Below are positions 43,824 through 52,692 of a DNA stretch of 64,000 bases, one piece after another (within the stretch, counting starts at the first letter, position 1; each line of letters begins with the position of its first letter). The DNA lies in assembly GCA_947090765.1 (NCBI GenBank), contig OX352322.1, forward strand, positions 353,501 to 417,500, written 5' to 3'. The translations under genes were made by a program, and so were the position numbers. The stretch is from Pseudomonas sp. MM223 (lineage in GTDB: Bacteria; Pseudomonadota; Gammaproteobacteria; Pseudomonadales; Pseudomonadaceae). The notes under the pieces are model-generated. The model searched no databases and had not been told where the DNA came from. It saw only the letters and a program-made list of their open reading frames with translations.

Positions 43824-44768
43824 ATGCCGCACATCATTCATTTCCTGCTGTTGCCCGGGTTCTCGGCCATGGGCTTCATCAGTGCCCTGGAGCCGCTGCG
43901 GGTAGCCAACCGCTTCAAGGGCCCGTCCTATCGCTGGCAGGTACTGAGCCTGGATGGCGGGGCGGTGCAGGCCAGCAACGGTATGTCGGTGAATGCCGAT
44001 GCGGCGTTGGCCGCGGGCGAGCCTGCCGGCATTTTGTTGATCGTGGCCGGTTTCGACCCCCTGGCCTGCTACGGGCCGGCGTTGCAGCAGGCGCTTCGCC
44101 GTCTGGACCATGACGGGGTGATCCTGGGCGGTATCGATACCGGAGCGGTGGTGCTGGCCGAGGCGGGCCTGCTCGACGGCCACCGCGCTACCGTGCACTG
44201 GGAGGCGTTGGAAGCGTTCAAGGAGAACTACCCGAGCCTGCAGGCGACCCAGGAACTGTTCGAGATCGACCGGCGGCGTATCACCTGCGCGGGCGGTACC
44301 GCTTCAATCGACCTGATGCTCGACCTGATTGCACAGGCCCACGGCAGTGAACTGGCGGTGCAGGTGTCGGAGCAATTCGTGCTCGGGCGTATCCGCCAGC
44401 GACAGGACCACCAACGCATGCAGATCGCCAGCCGCTATGGCATCAGCAACAAGAAGCTGGTGAAGGTGATTGGTGAAATGGAGCGCAATACCGAACAGCC
44501 GCTCAATACCCAGGTGCTGGCCGAGGCGGTGCAGGTGACCCGACGCCAGTTGGAGCGGCTGTTCCGTGTGCACCTGGATGACACCCCTAGCGGGTTCTAT
44601 TTGCGACTGCGGCTGGACAAGGCGCGGCAGTTGTTGCGCCAGACCGACATGAGCGTGCTTGAGGTGGGGGTGGCTTGCGGGTTTGAGTCGGCTTCGTACT
44701 TTACCCGGTGTTACCGGGCGCGGTACCAGCGTTGCCCGCGGGAGGATCGCCTGGTCAGAGCTGTATGA
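43824..44768 (+). CDS. cdhR: AraC-family regulator CdhR (carnitine-responsive)
   Basis: 314 residues; ATG 43824 with GGAG six bases upstream is preferred over a GTG at 43758. The N-terminal DJ-1/PfpI-like domain (FLLLPGFSAMGFISALEPLRVANRF) is followed by an AraC domain in residues about 215-305 (QVTRRQLERLFRVHLDDTPS, LEVGVACGFESASYFTRCYR). It is divergent from caiX-cdhCAB with 146 bases between starts, the arrangement of the P. aeruginosa carnitine locus where CdhR activates these genes. Related to but clearly distinct from GbdR. Confidence 0.9.
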   Translation: MPHIIHFLLLPGFSAMGFISALEPLRVANRFKGPSYRWQVLSLDGGAVQASNGMSVNADAALAAGEPAGILLIVAGFDPLACYGPALQQALRRLDHDGVILGGIDTGAVVLAEAGLLDGHRATVHWEALEAFKENYPSLQATQELFEIDRRRITCAGGTASIDLMLDLIAQAHGSELAVQVSEQFVLGRIRQRQDHQRMQIASRYGISNKKLVKVIGEMERNTEQPLNTQVLAEAVQVTRRQLERLFRVHLDDTPSGFYLRLRLDKARQLLRQTDMSVLEVGVACGFESASYFTRCYRARYQRCPREDRLVRAV

Positions 44769-44794
44769 GGTGCTTGCAGCCGAGCGCTGACCTT

Positions 44795-44900
44795 TGTAGG
44801 AGCGGCCTTGTGTCGCGATAGGGCCGCAAAGCGGCCCCGGCTATTTCCGCGGCGAAGCTGAAAATGTGGGGCCGCTTCGCGCCCCTATCGCGACACAAGG
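44795..44900. repeat. REP pair, right arm interrupted by the insertion sequence
   Basis: TGTAGGAGCGGCC...GGGCCGCAAAGCGGCCCC forms one arm. The other begins GGGGCCGCTTCGCGCCCC and stops at CGACACAAGG (44900), where the IS starts. The missing end AGGCCGCTCCTACAGGGG resumes at 46150. Confidence 0.93.
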
Positions 44901-44936
44901 TGATCTGGTCAAGTAATTTTGGACACCGGTTAAGGT

Positions 44937-45817
44937 TTATGACGCTGCCCTCAGTTTTTCCTCCATGGCTACCGGGGTCTCGTAGCCGTTGTAGCTATGG
45001 AGGCGTTTGAGGTTGTAGCGCACCAGATAAGCCATGATGTCGGCCTTAGCCTCAGCTTCGGATTCATAGCCTCCTGCCGGCATCCATTCTGATTTCAACG
45101 CCCCGAAGAATCGCTCCATGGCGGCGTTGTCCCAGCATTGGCCGCGGTGGCTCATGCTTTGTTTCAAGCGGCATTCTTCAAGCACAGCCCTGAATTTATG
45201 GCTGGTGTACTGACAACCTTGATCTGAATGAAACATCACGCCAGCAGGCTTGCCCCTAGACTCAGACGCCATGCGCAGCGCGTCACAGGCCAACCTGGCA
45301 TCGGCAGTCATTGAAAACGCCCAGCCCACAACTCGGCGTGCGTACAAGTCGATTACCGCGCCAAGTACAGCCAGCGCCTGCCAACCTGGATGTAAGTCAC
45401 ATCGCCACACCAAACCTCGTTGATAGTCGAAACTTTGAAATTTCGCTTCAGTTGGTTTTCCGCAATCAGTGCTTCTGTACCTGACGAGCGATACCGGTGC
45501 GGCCTGCGCTGCCGGCATTTCAAGCCAGCCTCACGCATAAGCGCGCGCACTTTGTAACGCCCGACTTCATGGCCTTGACGACGCAACTCCTGCACGAGCG
45601 TTCGTGATCCAGAAGCATTTCGCGACGCCTTGAAATGGTCGACTACCAGCAGGCGCAGAGCATCTCTGTCAGGGTTTTCACGCCCTTGGCGTTTGCGCCA
45701 TGCATAGAAACTGCTGCGCTTGACCCCAAGCACGCGACAGCAGTCGACAACACCGTAATGCTCACTCGCTCGTTGATCAGCGAGAACGATCTTTGGAGTC
45801 CCGAAGCAGGAGAGCAC
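44937..45817 (-). pseudogene. IS3-family transposase OrfB, frameshifted
   Basis: The first part (MLSCFGTPKIVLADQRASEH to VSTINEVWCGDVTYIQVGRRWLYLA) ends in a stop at 45353. The second part continues in another frame (VIDLYARRVVGWAFSMTADA to MEEKLRAAS, stop 44937). A one-base loss near 45358-45361 explains the break; the family has LYLAAVIDLYARR here. The DDE integrase triad is present across both parts: Asp in CGDVTYI, Asp in MFHSDQGCQYTS and Glu in ERFFGALKSEW. Confidence 0.88.
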
Positions 45818-46137
45818 TGGCCTTTTTTAGGATTTCGATATCCCGATCCTTTTGACGAACCAGGCTTTCCAGCTCCTCGATTCGTCGTTGCTCCGGGGTG
45901 ATAGCCTTTGCACCAGCCGGGACTTTCCCCTCTCTCTCCTGCCGTACCTGGTCAACCCACCGGCGAAGAGCCTGTGCGGCCAATCCCGAGGATTTCACAT
46001 ACCTCAGGAACTGACTGGCCACCGTCCAGCACCATTTCAGCTGCTTGGATTTTGTGTTCTTTCGAATAAGATTTTCGCACTGATTTTGCCTCCAATTGGG
46101 CGTCATCATAGCGCCCGAAGAAGGTGTCCAAAATCAT
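45777..46137 (-). pseudogene. IS3-family OrfA (helix-turn-helix), frameshifted
   Basis: The start reads KSYSKEHKIQAAEMVLDGGQ and VCEILGIGRT in one frame. It then shifts near 45971 (one extra base in ACAG(G)CT) into ALRRWVDQVRQEREG, then a leucine-rich tail LESLVRQKDRDIEILKKASALL. Together these are the normal OrfA helix-turn-helix and leucine zipper. A slippery run AAAAAAG is at about 45823-45829 (minus strand), the usual site of programmed -1 frameshifting into OrfB. Confidence 0.85.
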
Positions 46138-46186
46138 TAGGCCAGTTCAAGGCCGCTCCTACAGGGGATAGCGTCGCAGTCAGCTA

Positions 46187-46588
46187 TTACTGCTGGCCGA
46201 TGGACTGCAAATACTCCGACCGGTCATCACTGCGCTGCGCCACGCAGGTATCCCACGCCGCCTGGAACGCCTTGCTCCCCTGCTTCTCGGCATAGGTCTC
46301 GACCTTGCAATCGGCATCGCGCAGCTGAGTCCACAGCTTCTCGGCTGCATCCATGCGCCCGATCAGCGCGGTGGCCTGGTCGCCCTCGTCGGCATACTGG
46401 TCGCGAATACGCTGGATCAAGTCATCGTAAGCCGCTTTCAGCTCGCGCTCGGCAGTCTGCTTGTTGAACGCAGCGCAGGCGTAGGTCTGCTGGTCGGTGT
46501 CGACGTTGTCGCACGGGGTGCTTTCTTCCTCGCCGGCCTGGGCGCCCGAAACGACAGCCAGCAGTACCAGCCATGCCAATGATTTCAT
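46187..46588 (-). CDS. LprI-like (DUF1311) periplasmic protein
   Basis: 133 residues; the start follows GGAGAAAGGG. Signal peptide MKSLAWLVLLAVVSGAQA. The mature domain has four cysteines (PCDNV, YACAAF, DCKVET, DTCVAQ) in the DUF1311/LprI pattern, with the YACAAFNKQTAERELKAAYDDLIQRI block typical of the lysozyme-inhibitor LprI N-terminal domain. Role is possibly lysozyme inhibition or an envelope function; this is family inference. It is single and convergent with nothing; the IS-split REP lies directly behind its stop. Confidence 0.85.
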   Translation of the reverse strand: MKSLAWLVLLAVVSGAQAGEEESTPCDNVDTDQQTYACAAFNKQTAERELKAAYDDLIQRIRDQYADEGDQATALIGRMDAAEKLWTQLRDADCKVETYAEKQGSKAFQAAWDTCVAQRSDDRSEYLQSIGQQ

Positions 46589-46687
46589 CCCTTTCTCCTC
46601 AACAGGCTGACGAATCGCAGGGATTCTCGCTCAGACCAAGGCGCGTTGGTAGCTACCTGTCCAAATGTTCATAAAGCAGCCAGAAAC

Positions 46688-46785
46688 GTCGTAATCGAGA
46701 CTGTCTCTCATCGCCAGACAGCGTGCCAGAGGGCGTGTTGTCGCGCATTGACGCTTTCGGCAAACCCCCTGTCGTTTTTGCATCG
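46688..46785 (+). promoter_or_regulatory. control region upstream of the dipeptidase/dgc operon
   Basis: The gap 46589-46871 holds no gene. It has an inverted repeat CTGTCT-N9-AGACAG at about 46700-46721 and GTCG-type half-sites including CTGTCGTTTTTGCAT near 46770, which resembles the motif seen before cbcX and gbdR. It ends with AAGGGG ahead of the ATG at 46872. Confidence 0.4.
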
Positions 46786-46871
46786 GGGCGCCTTTGGGCA
46801 CAGGCATATGCTGGCCCCAAAGCGCCGGCACAAGGTTTGGCGCCAACCATTCAATAAAAGGGGACAGCCTG

Positions 46872-47849
46872 ATGAGCCCAGCCGAACTTCACGCCGACAG
46901 CATCGTCATTGACGGCCTGATCATTGCCAAATGGAACCGCGAGCTGTTCGAGGACATGCGCAAAGGCGGGCTGACCGCGGCCAACTGCACGGTGTCGGTC
47001 TGGGAAGGCTTCAAGGCAACCGTCGACCAGATCGCCGCCAGCCAGAAGCTGATCCGCGACAACAGTGACCTGGTGATGCCGGTACGCACCACCGCCGACA
47101 TTCGCAAGGCCAAGGAACTGGGCAAGACCGGCATCCTCTTCGGCTTCCAGAACGCCCATGCGTTCGAAGACCAGATTGCCTATGTAGACGTGTTCAAGCA
47201 GCTGGGCGTGGGCATCGTGCAGATGTGCTACAACACCCAGAACCTGGTGGGCACTGGTTGCTACGAGCGTGACGGTGGCCTGTCGGGCTTCGGCCGCGAG
47301 ATCGTGGCCGAAATGAACCGCGTCGGCATCATGTGCGACCTGTCCCACGTTGGCTCCAAGACGTCCGAAGAAGTCATCCTCGAATCGAAAAAGCCGGTGT
47401 GCTACTCGCACTGCCTGCCGTCGGGCCTGAAAGAGCACCCGCGCAACAAGTCGGACGCAGAGCTGAAGTTCATCGCCGACCACGGTGGCTTCGTGGGCGT
47501 GACCATGTTCGCGCCGTTCCTGGCCAAAGGCATTGACTCGACCATCGACGACTACGCCGAAGCCATCGAATACACCATGAACATTGTCGGTGAAGACGCC
47601 ATCGGTATCGGCACCGACTTCACCCAGGGCCACGGCCAGGACTTCTTCGAGTACCTGACCCACGACAAGGGCTACGCCCGTCGCCTGACCAACTTCGGCA
47701 AGATCATCAACCCGCTGGGCATCCGCACCGTGGGCGAATTCCCCAACCTCACCGAAACCTTGCTCAAGCGCGGCCACTCCGAGCGTGTGGTGCGCAAGAT
47801 CATGGGCGAGAACTGGGTCAACGTCCTCAAGGACGTCTGGGGCGAGTAA
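46872..47849 (+). CDS. membrane dipeptidase family protein (peptidase M19)
   Basis: 325 residues; ATG 46872 follows AAGGGG, while a longer frame to 46794 lacks a binding site. It is a renal dipeptidase-like TIM-barrel metalloenzyme: VIDGLIIAKWN (the HxD-type first metal motif is modified), VQMCYNTQNLVGTGCYE, MCDLSHVGSKT with the conserved His, YSHCLPSGLK and GIGTDFTQGHG. No signal peptide. It heads the operon containing dgcA and dgcB, as in P. aeruginosa; its true substrate in dimethylglycine catabolism is not known to me. Confidence 0.87.
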   Translation: MSPAELHADSIVIDGLIIAKWNRELFEDMRKGGLTAANCTVSVWEGFKATVDQIAASQKLIRDNSDLVMPVRTTADIRKAKELGKTGILFGFQNAHAFEDQIAYVDVFKQLGVGIVQMCYNTQNLVGTGCYERDGGLSGFGREIVAEMNRVGIMCDLSHVGSKTSEEVILESKKPVCYSHCLPSGLKEHPRNKSDAELKFIADHGGFVGVTMFAPFLAKGIDSTIDDYAEAIEYTMNIVGEDAIGIGTDFTQGHGQDFFEYLTHDKGYARRLTNFGKIINPLGIRTVGEFPNLTETLLKRGHSERVVRKIMGENWVNVLKDVWGE

Positions 47850-47926
47850 GCCGCTCTCCAAGCCTGATAGCCCCTGCCAGCAACGCCGGGGCACCCACAT
47901 AAAAATTTGTATGGAGTTGAGTTTCC

Positions 47927-48457
47927 ATGGCCAAGATCGCCCCGCAATTGCCAATCGAAGTAGACAGCGAGACCGGTGTCTGGACCAGCGACGCCTTGCC
48001 GATGCTGTATGTGCCGCGCCATTTCTTCGTCAACAACCACATCGGCATCGAGGAAGTGCTGGGCGCCGACGCCTATGCCGAGATCCTCTACAAGGCCGGC
48101 TACAAGTCCGCCTGGCACTGGTGTGAAAAAGAAGCCGAGTGCCATGGCCTGGAAGGCGTGGCGGTGTTCGAGCACTACATGAAGCGCCTGTCCCAGCGTG
48201 GCTGGGGCCTGTTCGAGATCCAGGACATCGACCTGGACAAAGGCACCTGCAGCGTCAAGCTCAAGCACTCTGCGTTCGTGTACGTCTATGGCAAGTGCGG
48301 CCGCAAGGTCGACTACATGTTCACCGGCTGGTTCGCCGGCGCAATGGACCAGATTCTCGCTGCCCGCGGCAGCAAGATCCGCACCGTGGCCGAACAGGTC
48401 TACGGCGGTTCGGAAGAAGGCCACGAAGATGGCCTGTTCGTTACAAAGCCGTTGTAA
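47927..48457 (+). CDS. DUF5943 protein with 4-vinyl-reductase (V4R)-like domain
   Basis: 176 residues; the start follows GGAG. Cytosolic. The central part (FFVNNHIGIEEVLGADAYAEIL, SAWHWCEKEAECHGLEGVAVFEHYMKRLSQRG) and the C-terminal part (GWFAGAMDQILAARGSKIRTVAEQVYG) look like the V4R/DUF5943 family, often small-molecule-binding. It lies between the dipeptidase and dgcA genes and is always seen with dimethylglycine demethylase genes as far as I recall, so a supporting role in that pathway is likely. Catalytic role unknown. Confidence 0.8.
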   Translation: MAKIAPQLPIEVDSETGVWTSDALPMLYVPRHFFVNNHIGIEEVLGADAYAEILYKAGYKSAWHWCEKEAECHGLEGVAVFEHYMKRLSQRGWGLFEIQDIDLDKGTCSVKLKHSAFVYVYGKCGRKVDYMFTGWFAGAMDQILAARGSKIRTVAEQVYGGSEEGHEDGLFVTKPL

Positions 48458-48472
48458 GCCGGAGATAGCGTC

Positions 48473-50533
48473 ATGGCATTCGAAGCAATGTTCCAGCCGA
48501 TCCAGATCGGCAAACTGACCATCCGCAACCGTGTGCTCAGCACCGCGCACGCCGAGGTCTACGCCACTGACGGCGGCATGACGACCGACCGCTACGTGAA
48601 GTACTACGAAGAGAAGGCCAAAGGCGGCATCGGCCTGGCGATTTGCGGCGGCTCGTCCGTCGTCGCCATCGACAGCCCGCAGGAATGGTGGGCGTCGGTC
48701 AACCTGTCGACCGACCGCATCATCCCGCACTTCCAGAACCTGGCCGATGCCATGCACAAGCATGGCGCCAAGATCATGATCCAGATTACCCACATGGGCC
48801 GTCGCTCGCGGTGGGACGGTTTTAACTGGCCAACCCTGATGTCGCCGTCGGGTATCCGTGAACCCGTGCACCGCGCCACCTGCAAAACCATCGAGGTTGA
48901 AGAGATCTGGCGCGTCATCGGCAACTACGCGCAAGCTGCGCGTCGTGCCAAAGAGGGCGGCCTGGACGGCGTGGAACTGTCGGCGGTGCACCAGCACATG
49001 ATTGACCAGTTCTGGAGCCCACGGGTCAACAAGCGTACCGACGAATGGGGCGGCACCTTTGAAGGCCGCATGAAGTTCGGCCTGGAAGTGCTCAAGGCTG
49101 TGCGTGCCGAGGTGGGTGACGACTTCTGCGTGGGCATGCGTATCTGTGGCGACGAATTCCACCCCGATGGCCTCAGCCATGAAGACATGAAGCAGATCGC
49201 CGCCTATTACGACGGCACCGGCATGCTCGACTTCATCGGTGTGGTGGGTTCGGGTTGCGATACCCACAACACCTTGGCCAACGTCATCCCCAACATGAGC
49301 TACCCGCCGGAGCCGTTCCTGCACCTGGCGGCCGGCATCAAGGAAGTGGTCAAGGTTCCGGTGCTGCACGCGCAGAACATCAAGGACCCGAACCAGGCCA
49401 CGCGCATTCTTGAAGGCGGCTACGTGGACATGGTTGGCATGACCCGTGCGCACATGGCCGACCCGCACCTGATCGCCAAGATCAAGATGGGCCAGATTGA
49501 CCAGATCAAGCAGTGCGTCGGTGCCAACTATTGCATCGACCGCCAGTACCAGGGCCTGGATGTGCTGTGCATCCAGAACGCCGCCACCTCCCGTGAATAC
49601 ATGGGTGTGCCGCACATCATCGAGAAAACCACCGGCGTCAAACGCAAGGTGGTGGTAGTTGGCGCAGGCCCGGCCGGCATGGAAGCGGCCCGCGTGGCAG
49701 CCGAGCGTGGCCACGATGTGACCCTGTTCGAAAAGAAAGACCAGATCGGCGGGCAGATCACCATTGCTGCCAAGGCACCGCAGCGTGACCAGATCGCCGG
49801 CATCACCCGTTGGTACCAGCTGGAACTGGCGCGCCTGAAAGTGGACCTGCGCCTGGGCACCGCTGCCAGCGTGGACGCGATCCAGGACCTGCGCCCGGAC
49901 GTTATCGTGCTGGCGGTGGGCGGCCATCCGTTCGTCGAGCAGAACGAGCACTGGGGTGCAGCCGAAGGGCTGGTGGTCAGCAGCTGGGACGTGCTCGACG
50001 GCAAGGTTGCGCCGGGCAAGAACGTGCTGGTGTACGACACCATCTGTGAATTCACCGGCATGTCGGCGGCGGACTACATCGCCGACAAAGGTAGCCAGGT
50101 CGAGATTGTCACCGACGACATCAAGCCGGGCGTGGCCATGGGCGGTACGACCTTCCCTACCTACTACCGCAGCATGTACCCGAAAGAAGTGATCATGACC
50201 GGCGACATGATGCTGGAAAAGGTCTACCGCGAAGGCGACAAGCTGGTGGCGGTGCTGGAGAACGAATACACCGGTGCCAAGGAAGAACGCGTGGTCGACC
50301 AGGTGGTGATCGAGAACGGGGTACGGCCTGATGAAGCGCTGTACTACGCGCTGAAGGATGGCTCGCGCAACAAGGGCCAGATCGATGTGGAGGCGCTGTT
50401 TGCCATCAAGCCACAGCCGATCCTCAGCCAGCCGGGCGAAGGTTATCTGCTGTACCGCATTGGCGACTGCGTGGCCCAGCGCAACGTGCATGCGGCGATC
50501 TACGACGCCTTGCGCCTGTGCAAGGACTTCTGA
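48473..50533 (+). CDS. dgcA: dimethylglycine demethylase flavoprotein subunit DgcA
   Basis: 686 residues; the start follows CCGGAGA. Residues 1 to about 340 form an Old Yellow Enzyme-like FMN barrel (PIQIGKLTIRNRVLSTAHAE, VELSAVHQHMIDQFWSP). A cysteine cluster for 4Fe-4S follows near residue 347 (QCVGANYCIDRQYQGLDVLC). The rest is an FAD/NAD-binding domain (KVVVVGAGPAGMEAARVAAE). Layout matches trimethylamine/dimethylglycine dehydrogenase-type enzymes. It oxidises dimethylglycine to sarcosine, passing electrons on to DgcB and the ETF proteins encoded downstream. Confidence 0.94.
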   Translation: MAFEAMFQPIQIGKLTIRNRVLSTAHAEVYATDGGMTTDRYVKYYEEKAKGGIGLAICGGSSVVAIDSPQEWWASVNLSTDRIIPHFQNLADAMHKHGAKIMIQITHMGRRSRWDGFNWPTLMSPSGIREPVHRATCKTIEVEEIWRVIGNYAQAARRAKEGGLDGVELSAVHQHMIDQFWSPRVNKRTDEWGGTFEGRMKFGLEVLKAVRAEVGDDFCVGMRICGDEFHPDGLSHEDMKQIAAYYDGTGMLDFIGVVGSGCDTHNTLANVIPNMSYPPEPFLHLAAGIKEVVKVPVLHAQNIKDPNQATRILEGGYVDMVGMTRAHMADPHLIAKIKMGQIDQIKQCVGANYCIDRQYQGLDVLCIQNAATSREYMGVPHIIEKTTGVKRKVVVVGAGPAGMEAARVAAERGHDVTLFEKKDQIGGQITIAAKAPQRDQIAGITRWYQLELARLKVDLRLGTAASVDAIQDLRPDVIVLAVGGHPFVEQNEHWGAAEGLVVSSWDVLDGKVAPGKNVLVYDTICEFTGMSAADYIADKGSQVEIVTDDIKPGVAMGGTTFPTYYRSMYPKEVIMTGDMMLEKVYREGDKLVAVLENEYTGAKEERVVDQVVIENGVRPDEALYYALKDGSRNKGQIDVEALFAIKPQPILSQPGEGYLLYRIGDCVAQRNVHAAIYDALRLCKDF

Positions 50534-50563
50534 TCGCTCCGCCTCTCTAGAGGCGGGACTGGC

Positions 50564-50690
50564 CCCCGTGTAGGAGCGGCCTTGTGCCGCGAAAGGGCTG
50601 CGAAGCGGCCCCAAGATCTCCATAGCAGCATAGATTTTGGGGCCGCTTCGCGACCCTTTCGCGGCACAAGGCCGCTCCTACATGGGGTCC
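50564..50690. repeat. inverted REP pair between dgcA and dgcB
   Basis: TGTAGGAGCGGCCTTGTGCC...GGGCTGCGAAGCGGCCCC and its inverse GGGGCCGCTTCGCGACCC...GGCCGCTCCTACA separated by about 25 bases, within the operon. Confidence 0.93.
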
Positions 50691-50740
50691 GCGCCCTCAT
50701 TGAGAGCGGCGCAAGAATCCAGCTGTTGTGGGAGCCTCCC

Positions 50741-52692
50741 ATGTTGAACACCCTTCTACCCATCCTGCTGTTCGCTGCCCTTGGCCTGGCAGTGCTCGGC
50801 GCCCTGCGCCGGGTGCGCATGTGGCGGCGTGGCCGAGCCTCCAAGGTCGACCTGATCGGCGGCCTGCTGGCCATGCCGCGCCGTTACCTGGTGGACCTGC
50901 ACCACGTGGTCGAGCGCGACAAGTACATGTCCAAGACCCACGTGGCCACCGCAGGCGGCTTCGTGCTGTCGGCGGTTTTGGCGATCCTGGTGCATGGCTT
51001 TGGCCTGCAGAGCAAAATCCTCGGCTACGCGTTGCTGGTAGCCACGGTGATCATGTTCACTGGCGCCATCTTTGTCTTCAAGCGCCGCCTCAACCCGCCT
51101 TCGCGCCTGTCCAAAGGCCCGTGGATGCGCTTGCCGAAGAGCCTGCTGGTGTTCGCCGCAAGCTTCTTCATCGCCACGTTGCCGGTTGCCGGCATCCTGC
51201 CCGCCAACACGGGTGGCTGGGTGATGGTCGCCGTGCTTGGCCTGGGCGTGCTGTGGGGCGTGTCGGGCTGTTCTTCGGCATGACCTGGGGTGGCCCGATG
51301 AAACACGCCTTCGCCGGTGCCCTGCACCTGGCCTGGCACCGCCGTGCCGAGCGCTTTGGCGGCGGCCGTTCCACCGGCCTCAAGCCGCTGGACCTGGAAG
51401 ACCCGAACGCCCCGCTGGGTGTGGAAAAGCCGGCAGACTTCACCTGGAACCAGCTGCTGGGCTTCGATGCCTGCGTGCAGTGCGGTAAATGTGAAGCCAT
51501 GTGCCCGGCCTTCGCCGCCGGCCAGCCGCTGAACCCGAAAAAGCTTATCCAGGACATGGTCATCGGCCTGGCCGGTGGCACCGACGCGCAGTTCGCTGGT
51601 AGCCCGTACCCTGGCAAGCCGATTGGTGAGCACGGCGGCCACCCGCACCAGCCGATCGTCAATGGCCTGGTCGATGCTGAAACGCTGTGGTCGTGCACCA
51701 CCTGCCGCGCCTGCGTCGAGGAATGCCCGATGATGATCGAGCACGTCGATGCCATCGTCGACATGCGCCGCCACCTCACCCTGGAAAAGGGCGCCACCCC
51801 GAACAAGGGCGCCGAGGTGCTGGACAACCTGATCGCCACCGACAACCCCGGCGGCTTCGCTCCGGGCGGCCGCATGAACTGGGCAGCCGACCTCAACCTG
51901 AAGCTGCTGTCTGAGGTTAAAACCACCGAAGTGCTGTTCTGGGTTGGTGATGGCGCCTTCGACATGCGCAACCAGCGCACCCTGCGTTCGTTTGTCAAAG
52001 TGCTCAAGGCCTCGGGCGTGGACTTTGCCGTGCTCGGCCTGGAAGAACGCGACAGCGGCGACGTGGCCCGTCGTCTGGGCGATGAGGCGACCTTCCAGCA
52101 ACTGGCCAAGCGCAATATCCAGACCCTGGCCAAGTACAAGTTCCAGCGCATCGTCACCTGTGACCCGCACAGCTTCCATGTGCTGAAGAACGAGTACGGC
52201 GCATTGGGCGGCGAGTACCAGGTGCAGCACCACAGCACCTACATTGCCGAACTGATCGCGGCCAACAAACTCAACCTCGGCCAGCACAAGGGTGGCAGCG
52301 TCACCTACCACGACCCGTGCTACCTGGGCCGATACAACGGCGAGTACGAAGCCCCGCGTGAAGTGCTCAAGGCGTTGGGTATCGAAGTGCGCGAGATGCA
52401 GCGCTCGGGCTTCCGTTCCCGTTGCTGCGGCGGTGGCGGCGGCGCGCCGATCACCGACATCCCGGGCAAGCAGCGTATCCCGGACATGCGCATGGACGAC
52501 ATCCGCGAGACCGAAGCAGAGCTGGTGGCCGTGGGTTGCCCACAGTGCACCGCCATGCTCGAAGGTGTGGTCGAGCCTCGCCCGCAGATCAAGGACCTGG
52601 CCGAGCTGGTGGCCGACGTGCTGATCGAAGAGGACGCACCCACTGCCCCAAAGCCGCAAACGGCTAAACGTGAACCTGCGGAGGTGCACTGA
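50741..52692 (+). pseudogene. dgcB: dimethylglycine demethylase iron-sulfur subunit DgcB, frameshifted
   Basis: ATG 50741 (GGGAG in front) opens a membrane-anchored N-terminus (LNTLLPILLFAALGLAVLGA) with several spans. The frame ends early at 51283, while the C-terminal two thirds continue in another frame (FFGMTWGGPMKHAFAGALHL onward). One extra C in TCGGGC(C)TGTTC near 51268 restores 650 residues. The C-terminal part has two 4Fe-4S motifs (CVQCGKCEAMCP near residue 248 and CTTCRACVEECP) and CCG domains (RCCGGGGGAP, VGCPQCTAML). It relays electrons from DgcA to the membrane. Because the gene is required for the pathway, a sequencing error is as likely as true loss. Confidence 0.9.

Larger units (their letters stand above)
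44901..46149 (-). mobile_element. IS3-family insertion sequence inserted into a REP element
   Basis: About 1249 bases with 27-base imperfect terminal inverted repeats (22 of 27 match; ends TGATCTGG / TGAACTGG, both closing in ATTTTGGACACC-type sequence). It begins TG and ends CA, with a 3-base direct duplication AGG on both sides, as expected for IS3 elements. It carries orfA and orfB on the minus strand. Removing it and one AGG restores a REP arm. Both open frames are broken by single-base changes, so the copy may be inactive. Confidence 0.9.

Noticed and set aside
44896..46152. A 5-base target duplication CAAGG for the IS
   Set aside because: Using it would leave the right end without the terminal TGA/TCA match; the 3-base AGG fits the inverted repeats and the IS3 family better.
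47672..50623. A 983-codon minus-strand open frame opposite dgcA
   Set aside because: It is the antisense shadow of high-GC genes (DUF5943, dgcA and neighbours), rich in His/Val/Gly with no domain or binding site.
51025..52689. A 554-codon minus-strand open frame across dgcB
   Set aside because: Shadow of the Fe-S subunit gene, whose cysteine motifs on the plus strand are unmistakable.
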